Shown here piece after piece: positions 37,970 to 46,534 of a DNA stretch of 64,000 nucleotides. Source of the stretch: DAIQNV01 sp038748775 (GTDB lineage Bacteria > Planctomycetota > Phycisphaerae > Phycisphaerales > UBA1924). Location: contig JBCDIT010000011.1 in NCBI GenBank assembly GCA_038748775.1, positions 1 to 64,000 of the forward strand, read 5' to 3'. The position numbers and the translations under genes were made by a program. The number at the start of each line of letters is the position of its first letter. Position 1 is the stretch's first letter. A model generated the notes under the pieces. That model had not been told where the DNA came from, searched no databases, and was given only the letters and a program-made list of their open reading frames with translations.

Positions 37970-40746
37970 CCGAGCGGGAGATGCACCAGCGGCTCGCGGA
38001 GGCGTTCAACCTGATCGTCGAGCTCAAGGCAGAAGAGCGGGCGAGGGCGATCGACCGGGCGTGCGAAGGACAGACCGAGGCGTTCCGCGAGCGGCTCGAG
38101 CGTCTGCTCGAGGCCGACGGCGATACATCGATCTTCGTCAAGGGCACCGGCCAGTTGGAGACCGACCTCGCCGCGGCCCGCGCGAGCGACCCCGAAGCAA
38201 TCGGCCCTTACCGCATCCTTGAGCGACTCGGCGAGGGCGGGTTCGGCGTCGTCTACGCCGCGGAACAGACCGACCCGGTGCGTCGGCATGTCGCGCTCAA
38301 ACTGATCAAGCCCGGGATGGACTCTCGGGCGGTGGTGGCCCGCTTCGAGGCAGAGCGCCAAGCCCTGGCGATGATGGATCACCCGGGCGTCGCAAAGATC
38401 TTTGACGCCGGCACGACGGACGGAGGGTTGCCCTACTTCGTGATGGAGCTCGTCCGGGGCCCCGCGATCACGGTCCACTGCGAGCAACACACGCTCGGGT
38501 TGAACGCTCGCCTTGAACTGTTTGTCCGCGTGTGCGATGCGGTTCAGCACGCGCACTCGAAGGGCGTCATTCACCGCGATCTCAAGCCGAGCAACATCCT
38601 CGTCGTGGGCGAGCGCGACGACGCGTCACCGAAGGTGATCGACTTCGGCATCGCCAAGGCCCTGCACGAGAAGCTCACCGACACAACGCTGCACACCGCC
38701 CAGGGGCAGATCATCGGCACACCCGCGTACATGAGTCCGGAGCAGGCCGGCGCGGACACCGCGGACATCGACACGCGCGCCGACGTCTACGCCCTCGGTG
38801 TTGTGCTCTACGAGTTGCTGGCGGGCGTGACGCCTTTCGACCCCGAAACGCTGTCCTCGGGCGGGTTCGAAGAGATGAGGCGGATCATCCGGGAGGTCGA
38901 CCCGCCAAAGCCGAGCGCACGGCTCAGCACCGAGGGCCCGGGGCACGCGGACCGCGGATCGATACGTGCGTTCACCGGCGCGCTCCGCCGTGACCTCGAC
39001 TGGGTCGTGATGCGCTGCCTCGAGAAAGACCGCTCGCACCGCTACGAGACCGCGAGCGCGATCGGCGACGACATCCGTCGCTTTCTTCGCGACGAGCCGG
39101 TGGTCGCGGGCCCGCCCAGCGCCGCGTACCGGCTCCGCAAGCTCGCCAGACGTCGCCGCGGCCTCGTCGCCGCGACGGGTGTCGTGGGCACGACGCTGCT
39201 GCTCGGCGCCGCCGGGACGACGGCCGGTATGGTCGCCGCGATCCGCCAGGCCGATCGCGCCGATGCGGAGGCGGTCAGGGCCGAGCGGCGTGCCGCCGAG
39301 CTCGAGGAGATGGTCGGCTTCCAGGAGGAACGTCTGGGCGCGATCGACGCCTCGGATATGGGTGTAACGATCCGCGGCGCGCTGGATGGGTCCGTGGACG
39401 GACCCGCCCCCGACGCCGATTACACGTCCATCGCCCACGCAGCGCTGGAGTCGCACATCTTCGAGCCCACGCTCGACGAGATCGACCGCCGGTTCGACCA
39501 ACAACCGCTCGCCCGGGCGAGGCTGAAGCAGTCTGTCGCGGTCGCGATGCGCCGGGCGGGCCTCTCGGGCGGCGCCCTCGAACCGCAGCGTGCGTCGCTC
39601 GAACTGTTTGAAACCGAATCGCCCGAGGACGAGCGGTCGATCATCCAGGCTCGGGTGAATACCGGGCTCGTGCTGCAAGCGTTGGGCGAGCTCGACGAGG
39701 CCTTGGCGGAGTACGAAAGCGCGCTGTTGGCCGCGAGGGCCATGTTGGGCGATAACCACGAGGAGACCATCAACGTACTCAGCAGCTCGGGGTTCGTGCT
39801 CGGCGATTTAGGGCTTCACGACGAGGCGGGCGAGCGACTCCAGCGAGCAATGGAGCTCGCCTCCGCGCCCGAGCACGAGGGGACGAAGATCGCTGTCACC
39901 GCAAGGTCAAACTACGCGACACACCTGAATCAGAGGCGAGAGTACGAGAGGGCCGAGCCGATCCTGCGCGAGGCGATCGCGATCGCGACCGAGTCACTCG
40001 GCCCGTTTCACGAGTCGACCCGCGCCGCGACCGGGAATCTCGTGATCACGCTGCGCCGGCTCGGGAAGCTCGAAGAGGCCGAGACGCTGGCCCGCGCGGA
40101 AGTCGACCAGCGCACCCGCGCGTCCGGGGCCCGCCACCCCGACACGATCGCCGCGATGGACGGTCTGGCCTCGGTGCTGATCCAGAGCGGGCAGACCGAC
40201 GAGGGCGTCGCGATACTCGAAAGGTGCGTCGAGACCGCTACGGCCACGCTGGGACGAGACCACCCGGACACACTGATCTATCTCGAGGGCCTCGCAAACC
40301 ATTACGGTCGCTCGGGCGACTACGAGACCTCGTACCGATTCGCGGAAGAGGTCTCGCGTGGGCTCTCCGCCCACTACGGGCCCGCCGATGAGCGCGTGAT
40401 CCGTTCGGTCTGGCGACTGGGCGGGCTCGCGAAGCTGACGGGGAACGACGAGGCCGCCGCGGCGCGGTTCGAACGCGTGCTAGACGCCAGGCGGATCGAT
40501 CCCGGGCCGGGAGATACATCCACGCTGCGGGCAATGTCCGAGCTCGCCGGGGCGCTCACGCGTCTGGGCCGATTCGAGCAGGCCGAGCCGCTCGCGCTCG
40601 AGTTCCGCGAGGCTGCGACGGCGAGCGGGAACGAGCAAGCCACCGAGGCCGCGACGACGCAGCTGATCACGCTCTACGAGGCGTGGCACGAAGCCGAGCC
40701 GAACGGCGGATACGCGGAGCGAGCGGCAAGGCTACGAGCGCCATGA
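37966..40746 (+). CDS. membrane Ser/Thr protein kinase with TPR repeats
   Basis: A 926-aa protein from a GTG overlapping the sigma-factor stop (GTGA). The Hanks-type kinase domain at about 82-370 has the Gly loop LGEGGFGVVYA, the Lys in HVALKLIKPG, catalytic HRDLKPSNIL, DFG in VIDFGIAKAL and GTPAYMSPEQ. A transmembrane helix follows at about 400-427 (ATGVVGTTLLLGAAGTTAG), then about 500 residues of TPRs of the kinesin-light-chain type (LGEDHP-like turns, for example LGRDHPDTLIYLEGLANHYG). The N-terminal 70 residues are helical and may contact the sigma factor. All catalytic residues are present. It is convergent with the next dockerin gene, only 22 bp away. Confidence 0.94.
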   Translation: MTEREMHQRLAEAFNLIVELKAEERARAIDRACEGQTEAFRERLERLLEADGDTSIFVKGTGQLETDLAAARASDPEAIGPYRILERLGEGGFGVVYAAEQTDPVRRHVALKLIKPGMDSRAVVARFEAERQALAMMDHPGVAKIFDAGTTDGGLPYFVMELVRGPAITVHCEQHTLGLNARLELFVRVCDAVQHAHSKGVIHRDLKPSNILVVGERDDASPKVIDFGIAKALHEKLTDTTLHTAQGQIIGTPAYMSPEQAGADTADIDTRADVYALGVVLYELLAGVTPFDPETLSSGGFEEMRRIIREVDPPKPSARLSTEGPGHADRGSIRAFTGALRRDLDWVVMRCLEKDRSHRYETASAIGDDIRRFLRDEPVVAGPPSAAYRLRKLARRRRGLVAATGVVGTTLLLGAAGTTAGMVAAIRQADRADAEAVRAERRAAELEEMVGFQEERLGAIDASDMGVTIRGALDGSVDGPAPDADYTSIAHAALESHIFEPTLDEIDRRFDQQPLARARLKQSVAVAMRRAGLSGGALEPQRASLELFETESPEDERSIIQARVNTGLVLQALGELDEALAEYESALLAARAMLGDNHEETINVLSSSGFVLGDLGLHDEAGERLQRAMELASAPEHEGTKIAVTARSNYATHLNQRREYERAEPILREAIAIATESLGPFHESTRAATGNLVITLRRLGKLEEAETLARAEVDQRTRASGARHPDTIAAMDGLASVLIQSGQTDEGVAILERCVETATATLGRDHPDTLIYLEGLANHYGRSGDYETSYRFAEEVSRGLSAHYGPADERVIRSVWRLGGLAKLTGNDEAAAARFERVLDARRIDPGPGDTSTLRAMSELAGALTRLGRFEQAEPLALEFREAATASGNEQATEAATTQLITLYEAWHEAEPNGGYAERAARLRAP

Positions 40747-40768
40747 CCGCGCCGTCTTCCACTGCACG

Positions 40769-42793
40769 TCAGGAACACCCCGCCAGGAACGCATCGATAA
40801 ACGCATCGATGTCACCCAAGTCGATGATGCCCACAGGGTCCACGAAGTCGACCGACGGATCACCCGCGAGGAACAGCGGGATGAACGCATCGACATCCGC
40901 GAGATCGGTCAACCCGAAGGGCGGCGCCAGGTCCGCCACGTTGCAGGGCATCGGCCCCGTGTCCGGGCACCCGTTTCGGAACACGTTGATCCCCGACGCC
41001 TCGCTGAACGAAAACGACTCGACCATGATGTCCAGATCACCATCAAGATCGATATCCGCCAGTTCCACGTTCGAAGGATCCAGCGTTCGGGGCGACAGGA
41101 CTGGGTTAGCCAGCGTCCCGGTCCCGTCGTTGGTGAGGATGATCACGGCGTCCGTTCCGTTGGTGTTATTGGCCACCGCAACCGCGTCGAGATCCCCGTC
41201 GTTGTCGATGTCACCCACCTCGACGTCGTTCACCCCATCGCCGACCACGAGCGACACCGCCGGTCCGAAGGTGCCATCACCGTTGTTGAGCACAACCGCG
41301 ACGGTGTCGGCGTTGAAACTCGCGACGACACAGTCGGGAAGGCCATCACCGTTCATGTCGCCGATCGCGATCGCGTTGGGATCCGTCGGAACAGCAGCGG
41401 TCGCGACAAGAGAGAACGTCCCCGTCCCGTCGTTGTCGTAGATATCAAGGCGGTTGCTACGACGCTCGATGATCGCCAGATCGATGTCTCCGTCTCCATC
41501 GAAGTCTGCCGGCCCGGTCTCCTCCACGCCGCCACTGGTGACAATGGCCTGCGTGTTGGCGATCAGACCGGTTCCGTCGTTCAGGTAGATGTTGATCGAA
41601 CTCTCGGGGAACCCGGACGACAACTCCACCAGATCCGCGAACCCGTCTCCGGTCAAGTCGACCGCTGTCACGTCATCTACGGAGTCACTCGTGTCCACCA
41701 AGGACTGATTGAGGGTGAACGTACCGTCACCGTTCCCGAGCAAGATCTCCAGCCCATCGGCAAGCCCTCCGGCGACCGCGACGTCGGGAACACCGTCGGC
41801 GTTGAAGTCACCAGCGCTCAACGCGTCCGGATCTCCGTCGACGATCGCTCCGTCGGGCACCAAGAAATCTTCAAACGTCCCGTCACCCCTATTCAGCAGC
41901 GTGAGAAGCGGCAGCCCGTTGAAATCGAACAAGCCCGACGTCACGATGTCGGGGAATCCGTCGACATTGACGTCCGTGACCAAGACGTTCCGCGTCCGAT
42001 CGTTGAAGAACAAGAACTGCCCATCGCCACCGAACGTTCCCACTGGATGCGCCACCGGGTCACACCCCACCGACGTCGGCTCCAGCACCGACGTCAGCGT
42101 GAAGTCGTCCAACCCGTTCGGAAAGACGATGATCCCAAATTCTGCATCCGCGGCCCCCGCCCCGAAGAACGCAAGCCCGAGCGGAAGACCGATCTGCTGC
42201 ACAACCTCACCGTCTTCTTCAACGATGTCGTACGACACCTCGGGGAACTGCGCCTCAAACGGGTTGAACAGGTCGAGATCGAACGAGAACGCGTCGAACA
42301 GCGGAGAGTCGAGCGTCAACGTCCCAAGCGCCCGCGACTTCATCGCCTCGTAGCGAAACAGCGCCGTCCCGGCACCGAGCGCATTCGAGACGAGTTCGAT
42401 ATCGGGTCCACGATCGTCCACGAACTCGATCGTGAGCCCCTCCCCCCCCACAATGAACACCGGATCACCGATCGGGGGCTCGGGCACGTTCACCAGAGGA
42501 TCATCGTTGATCAAGATCACCAGCCGCGTCAGCCGCGCCTCGAGCACGTCGACCGCGACGTCGCCCGGCTCCGGGGACTCGGCGAGGGTGACTTCGGTCT
42601 CCGCGAACAGCGTCGCCTCGACCGTGTCCTGCCCAAAGATCGCGGCCGGCGGGTCCAGCGTCGGGTCGAGCGTGTCGATGTTGAACACCACGTCGATGGT
42701 CTTCTGGTACGTCCCAGAGAACGACACCTGACCCGAAGCCACCGAAGATACGCCGGCCGCCCCAAAGATCACGACAAGATCAACGCACTTCAC
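40769..42793 (-). CDS. secreted VCBS/FG-GAP repeat protein with GC-type dockerin tail (paralogue 3)
   Basis: A 674-aa protein from a GTG with AAGGAG seven bases upstream; the signal peptide ends SSVASG|QVSFSGTY. Its plan equals that of the pair at 30-34.5 kb: a QVSFSGTYQKTIDVVFNI N-domain, a Cys-containing junction (VGCDPVAHPVGTFGGDGQF), and repeats such as VLVTDVNVDGFPDIVTSGL and VEVGDIDNDGDLDAVAVA. The tail is CNVADLAPPFGLTDLADVDA... plus a second unit ending AFLAGCS. It is separated from its sister genes by the sigma factor/kinase pair, so that pair or this gene has moved since duplication. Confidence 0.88.
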   Translation of the reverse strand: MKCVDLVVIFGAAGVSSVASGQVSFSGTYQKTIDVVFNIDTLDPTLDPPAAIFGQDTVEATLFAETEVTLAESPEPGDVAVDVLEARLTRLVILINDDPLVNVPEPPIGDPVFIVGGEGLTIEFVDDRGPDIELVSNALGAGTALFRYEAMKSRALGTLTLDSPLFDAFSFDLDLFNPFEAQFPEVSYDIVEEDGEVVQQIGLPLGLAFFGAGAADAEFGIIVFPNGLDDFTLTSVLEPTSVGCDPVAHPVGTFGGDGQFLFFNDRTRNVLVTDVNVDGFPDIVTSGLFDFNGLPLLTLLNRGDGTFEDFLVPDGAIVDGDPDALSAGDFNADGVPDVAVAGGLADGLEILLGNGDGTFTLNQSLVDTSDSVDDVTAVDLTGDGFADLVELSSGFPESSINIYLNDGTGLIANTQAIVTSGGVEETGPADFDGDGDIDLAIIERRSNRLDIYDNDGTGTFSLVATAAVPTDPNAIAIGDMNGDGLPDCVVASFNADTVAVVLNNGDGTFGPAVSLVVGDGVNDVEVGDIDNDGDLDAVAVANNTNGTDAVIILTNDGTGTLANPVLSPRTLDPSNVELADIDLDGDLDIMVESFSFSEASGINVFRNGCPDTGPMPCNVADLAPPFGLTDLADVDAFIPLFLAGDPSVDFVDPVGIIDLGDIDAFIDAFLAGCS

Positions 42794-43078
42794 GCCCGAC
42801 TCCTTGATCGCAGCACGCAACGAACCGGAAGGCCCGCCGTCTACAGATAAAGGCGCAAACGCGTCAGAAACGCGCAATCGATCTCACGCAAGCGGTCGGA
42901 CGAACACCAAATTCAGAATCGACACGCAGGAGGACCAACACCACCCCCCGCTTCCCGTTCTCCCATCGGTGGGACGGTCCGCCAGCCCGTCACTCACCCC
43001 TTTCATTTCGATCGTGTCCCCGATAAGGGCCGCCGAACGCGCCGGGCTGAAAACCCGGCCCTCCAACGCTCCAATCCC

Positions 43079-43184
43079 AAAACAAACACGGCCCCGCCAA
43101 AGGCGGGGCCGCGCGTGAACTCAGCTCTCCAGCCAAGAGTCTGGCTTAGCCTTCCCAGGTCGACGTGTACGCCTTGATCGCGTC
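43079..43184 (-). repeat. 106-bp perfect copy of the atpA 3' end and terminator (copy A)
   Basis: Positions 43079-43184 are identical, base for base, to 44713-44818. The unit holds the last 12 codons and stop of atpA, the spacer, the GC hairpin CGGCCCCGCC/GGCGGGGCCG and its T-rich tail. The two copies are direct repeats 1,634 bp apart. Here there is no atpA body upstream. Confidence 0.98.
43089..43111 (-). terminator. duplicated atpA terminator
   Basis: A perfect 10-bp GC stem (CGGCCCCGCC / GGCGGGGCCG) is followed on the minus strand by TGTTTGTTTTGGG. It now lies downstream of the dockerin-tailed propeller gene at 43.2-44.5 kb and can serve as that gene's terminator. Confidence 0.75.
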
Positions 43185-43231
43185 CTCACCGAGATCCAGG
43201 ACGCTGAACGGTACCGCGGAAGCAACGCCCC
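43148..43231 (-). pseudogene. fossil dockerin half-repeat fused to the AtpA C-terminus
   Basis: Directly after the TGA of the propeller gene, in the +1 frame, the minus strand reads GVASAVPFSVLDLGE and continues without interruption into DAIKAYTSTWEG and a stop. The first part matches the second half of a dockerin unit (compare ADIAAPFGVLDLSDTDAF) and the second part is the exact C-terminus of AtpA. The junction lies at GAGGACGCG, which resembles GAAGACGCG in atpA. It has no start codon of its own and is a recombination scar. Confidence 0.8.
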
Positions 43232-44536
43232 TCAGCGACAGGCGTGATACGCCACCAGCAGCGTGTCGATGTCGGCCAGATCGAGTACCCCGAACGGCTC
43301 TGCGAAGTCGGCCAGCGGATCGCTATCACTGAACGCATCGATGAATGTCAAGACGTCCTGGATTTGAACGTCTCCGCACGGTACGGCGAGATCGATATGG
43401 TCGCACACGTCCATGAACGGCGCCGAGTAGACAAACACCGAGTCACCGTCCCAAGCACCGGAGACGATTCCCGCCGACGAGATCGCGACCGACAGCCGGT
43501 TCCCGCCGTGGGTCCCATCATCGGTATCGAGTCGCATCACGGGAACCCTGTTCGTAAGCTCAAACACGTACAACTGATCCCGGAACGACTCGCTGCCGAC
43601 GACGACAGACCCTTGCATCGCGACTCGTCCGCCGAGGTGGCTGTGCGTCGGATCCGGCGGCATTAGTTTGAAAAGTTGATCAAGCGTCGAGACATCGAAT
43701 ACATAGATCGCGCCAGCGTCCGGCCCCGCCTCCGTATCACCCGTTGCAGCGACCGCAAGCATCATCTCAGATATCGCGAGCGAACTGCCGAAGTACTTTT
43801 CCGAATGCTGATCGTCCGGGATGAGCACGCCGACCTGTTCACCCGAGGTCAGATCGAAGAGGTACACAACACCCGAGTAGGCCCCATGAGCGTCATCCCA
43901 TGACGCACCTACGGCCGCGAGGTCGCCCGTAACCGCGATGCCGGCACCGAACCAATCGTTTTCCGAGCCACCCACCGGTGTCAACGTGTGCAACAACTCA
44001 CCCGTCGCCACGTCGTATACCCACACCGCCCCGGGCGTCAATTCACCGTCGCCCAGATACTCAACGCCGCCGACGAGGGCGTACCGATCGGAGACCGCGA
44101 GGCTCTGACCAAAGACCCCCGCGGGCAGATCATGATCCGCGATAAGCCGGAACCGACGCACACCCGTTGAGAGGTCGAAGAGGTGAACGGCGCCGACATC
44201 CGCCTCACCGTCGTGTCGCTCCCACGGCGCGCCCGCCAAGACCAACGATCCTGACGCCGCCAGCGTGTACCCAAGCCCACCGGTCGACGCCTCATCCGAG
44301 GCTTCGAAGTCCATCACGTTCGCACCTGTTGAGACGTCGAACACCCGAACGGGGCCGTCGTCAGCAAACGGGACACCAACGATCACGAAGTCCTCAGTCG
44401 CAGCAACGGCTGTACCGAAAAACGACCTTCCATCGGGCGACATCAGGCTGTACGCCTCAGTGCCCACCGCGAGACACTGAGCGGACGCCGATGTCAATCC
44501 GGCCGCAAGTATCGCCATCGCCAACACTAAACGCAT
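43232..44536 (-). CDS. secreted FG-GAP propeller protein with divergent GC-type dockerin tail
   Basis: A 434-aa protein starting MRLVLAMAILAAGLTSASA (TAGGAG upstream), cut before QCLAVG. Propeller blades follow the pattern FG..VA...D..IVGVPF...G...VFD..TG, as in the paralogue at 28.6-30 kb. The tail is altered: the first unit reads LAVPCGDVQIQDVLTF, with PFG replaced by PCG, and the second ends TLLVAYHACR rather than F.AGCP. A cysteine four positions from the end remains. The gene lies between the two copies of the atpA end and is followed by a fossil dockerin fragment in another frame. Tail decay or a shift may therefore have shortened it. Confidence 0.82.
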   Translation of the reverse strand: MRLVLAMAILAAGLTSASAQCLAVGTEAYSLMSPDGRSFFGTAVAATEDFVIVGVPFADDGPVRVFDVSTGANVMDFEASDEASTGGLGYTLAASGSLVLAGAPWERHDGEADVGAVHLFDLSTGVRRFRLIADHDLPAGVFGQSLAVSDRYALVGGVEYLGDGELTPGAVWVYDVATGELLHTLTPVGGSENDWFGAGIAVTGDLAAVGASWDDAHGAYSGVVYLFDLTSGEQVGVLIPDDQHSEKYFGSSLAISEMMLAVAATGDTEAGPDAGAIYVFDVSTLDQLFKLMPPDPTHSHLGGRVAMQGSVVVGSESFRDQLYVFELTNRVPVMRLDTDDGTHGGNRLSVAISSAGIVSGAWDGDSVFVYSAPFMDVCDHIDLAVPCGDVQIQDVLTFIDAFSDSDPLADFAEPFGVLDLADIDTLLVAYHACR

Positions 44537-44712
44537 CACAACGCTCCTACTAAGACCCACCTTCACGAACCCGCTCAAGACCATATCAGAGGAACGTGTG
44601 ATTTAAACATATCAATATCAACAATTCTCCGAGGAATGGCCGTCGGTGTGTGCGACGACACCACCCTGCGCGTCCCGCCGGAGAGGCCGGTGGATACCCA
44701 CTCGGGCCCACG

Positions 44713-44818
44713 AAAACAAACACGGCCCCGCCAAAGGCGGGGCCGCGCGTGAACTCAGCTCTCCAGCCAAGAGTCTGGCTTAGCCTTCCCAGGTCGACGT
44801 GTACGCCTTGATCGCGTC
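44713..44818 (-). repeat. 106-bp repeat, copy B (genuine atpA end)
   Basis: This is the partner of the copy at 43079-43184. Here it is in its native place, continuing upstream into the full atpA gene. Upstream of the identical block the atpA copy reads AAGATCGAAGACGCG, while copy A reads CTCGGTGAGGACGCG. Confidence 0.98.
44723..44745 (-). terminator. intrinsic terminator of atpA
   Basis: A perfect 10-bp GC stem with a TTT-containing tetraloop is followed by TGTTTGTTTTCG on the minus strand, 35 bp after the atpA stop. It shows that atpA transcription ends here and that no atpG follows it. Confidence 0.85.
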
Positions 44819-46354
44819 TTCGATCTTCGCGATCAGATCGCCGTCCAGCGCCTTCTTCGACTCCAGCTCATCGCGCGTCGCCTTGGCCGAAGTCTTGAAG
44901 TAGTTCAGCATTCCCTCTTCGAACTCAAGCACCTTGTCGAGGGCGACCTTATCGAGGAAGCCCTTCGTACCGGCGTAGATCGAAAGGATCTGGTCAACCG
45001 TGTCGTAAGGCTGATACTGAGGCTGCTTGAGCAATTCAACCATGCGGCGACCGCGATCGAGCTGGCGCTGCGTCGCCGGGTCGAGCTCGGTACCGAGCTG
45101 GGCGAAGGCTTCCAGTTCGCGGAAGGCCGCCAGGTCGAGACGCAGCGAGCCGGCGATCTTCTTCATCGCCTTCACCTGAGCCGCACCACCCACGCGGGAC
45201 ACCGAGATACCGACGTTAATGGCCGGCCGCACGCCCTTGTAGAACAGATCCGGCTCGAGGTAGATCTGCCCGTCGGTGATCGAGATCACGTTCGTCGGGA
45301 TATACGCCGAAACGTCGCCTTCCTGCGTCTCGATGATCGGCAGGGCGGTCAGCGAGCCGGCGCCGTTCTCGTCGCTGAGCTTGGTCGCACGCTCGAGCAG
45401 GCGGCTGTGCAAGTAGAACACGTCGCCCGGGTACGCCTCACGACCGGGCGGACGGCGGAGCAGCAGCGAAAGCTGGCGGTACGCGACCGCCTGCTTGCTC
45501 AGGTCGTCGTACACAAGCAGGGCGTGCTTGGGGTAGGGCTTGCCGTCGCTGAGCTTCTTGTCAGCGTCGGTGCCCGAGTGCATGAAGTGCTCACCCAGCG
45601 TGCAGCCGGTGTACGGCGCGATGTACTGCATCGGCGCCGGGTCCGAACTGGCCGCGTTCACGACGATGGTGTAGTCCATCGCGCCGTTCTTGCGGAGCGT
45701 CTCGACAACGCTCGCGACCGTCGATTCCTTCTGGCCGACCGCGACGTAGACGCAGACCACCGCGTCCTTCGTGCCCCAGTACTGCTTCTGGTTGATGATC
45801 GTGTCGATCGCGACCGCCGTCTTGCCCGTCTTGCGGTCACCGATGATCAGCTCGCGCTGGCCACGCCCGACCGGGATCATCGCGTCGATCGCCTTGATAC
45901 CCGTCTGCATCGGCTCGTGAACCGGCTGGCGGTCCGCGATGCCCGGGGCGATAATGTCCACCTTCGCGCTCTCGGCGGTGTGGATCGCGCCCTTGCCGTC
46001 GATCGAGCGGCCCAAGGGGTCCACCACGCGGCCCAGCATCGCCTCGCCGACCGGCACCTCGAGCAGCCGCCCGGTGCTCTTGACGACGTCGCCTTCTTTC
46101 ACGCTCAGGTAGTCGCCGTAAACGACCGCACCGACAGTGTCGATCTCCAGGTTCATCACCTGGCCCATCACCGAGCCCCCGGCGGTTTCAAACTCGAGCA
46201 ACTCGCCCGCCAGGGCGTTGCTCAGGCCGTACACGCGGGCAATACCGTCACCGACCTCGACCACACGCCCGACCTCGCTCACCTCGAGCTCGCTGGCGTA
46301 CTGGTCGATCTCCTGGCGGATAACGCTGGCGATCTCGTCGGTCCGGATCTTCAC
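44780..46354 (-). CDS. atpA: ATP synthase F1 subunit alpha
   Basis: A 524-aa protein of the usual length. The non-catalytic nucleotide site has the P-loop GDRKTGKTAVAIDTIINQ. VGQKESTVASVVETL, the ALLVYDDLSKQAVAYRQ Walker B region and the alpha-subunit Arg-finger block INVGISVSRVGGAAQ are all present. The start is taken at GTG 46354, giving MKIRTDEIASVIRQEI, with GAGGAG seven bases upstream. It forms the F1 hexamer with beta. No other atp gene is adjacent: atpG lies 14 kb upstream and atpH/atpD/atpC are not in the window. Its 3' end is duplicated nearby. Confidence 0.98.
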   Translation of the reverse strand: MKIRTDEIASVIRQEIDQYASELEVSEVGRVVEVGDGIARVYGLSNALAGELLEFETAGGSVMGQVMNLEIDTVGAVVYGDYLSVKEGDVVKSTGRLLEVPVGEAMLGRVVDPLGRSIDGKGAIHTAESAKVDIIAPGIADRQPVHEPMQTGIKAIDAMIPVGRGQRELIIGDRKTGKTAVAIDTIINQKQYWGTKDAVVCVYVAVGQKESTVASVVETLRKNGAMDYTIVVNAASSDPAPMQYIAPYTGCTLGEHFMHSGTDADKKLSDGKPYPKHALLVYDDLSKQAVAYRQLSLLLRRPPGREAYPGDVFYLHSRLLERATKLSDENGAGSLTALPIIETQEGDVSAYIPTNVISITDGQIYLEPDLFYKGVRPAINVGISVSRVGGAAQVKAMKKIAGSLRLDLAAFRELEAFAQLGTELDPATQRQLDRGRRMVELLKQPQYQPYDTVDQILSIYAGTKGFLDKVALDKVLEFEEGMLNYFKTSAKATRDELESKKALDGDLIAKIEDAIKAYTSTWEG

Positions 46355-46534
46355 GTGTCTGCTCCTCTGGCCCAAGCCTCTTTGGAGGACCTACTTAGCG
46401 GCGCGCCGTTTCTCTATTGCGCGACTCGACCCGCCCCAGGCGTCAGACCCTCGGCCGACCCGCCAGACGGGGCCACTACGGTAGCGACCAGACCGCCCCC
46501 GGTCCTCCCCACACGAGCCGAATCAACATCGGGC

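Larger units (their letters stand above)
42794..43231. other. intergenic region holding a duplicated atpA end
   Basis: No intact gene is seen in these 438 bp. From high to low coordinate they hold a fossil dockerin/atpA junction (43148-43231), a copy of the atpA terminator (43089-43111), a GCCGGG/CCCGGC hairpin (43041-43059) and the upstream region of the VCBS gene that starts at 42793. Confidence 0.6.

Noticed and set aside
43079..44818. Direct repeats considered as insertion-sequence target duplications or att sites
   Set aside because: 106 bp is too long for a transposon target duplication, no transposase or integrase lies between them, and one copy is the native atpA end.
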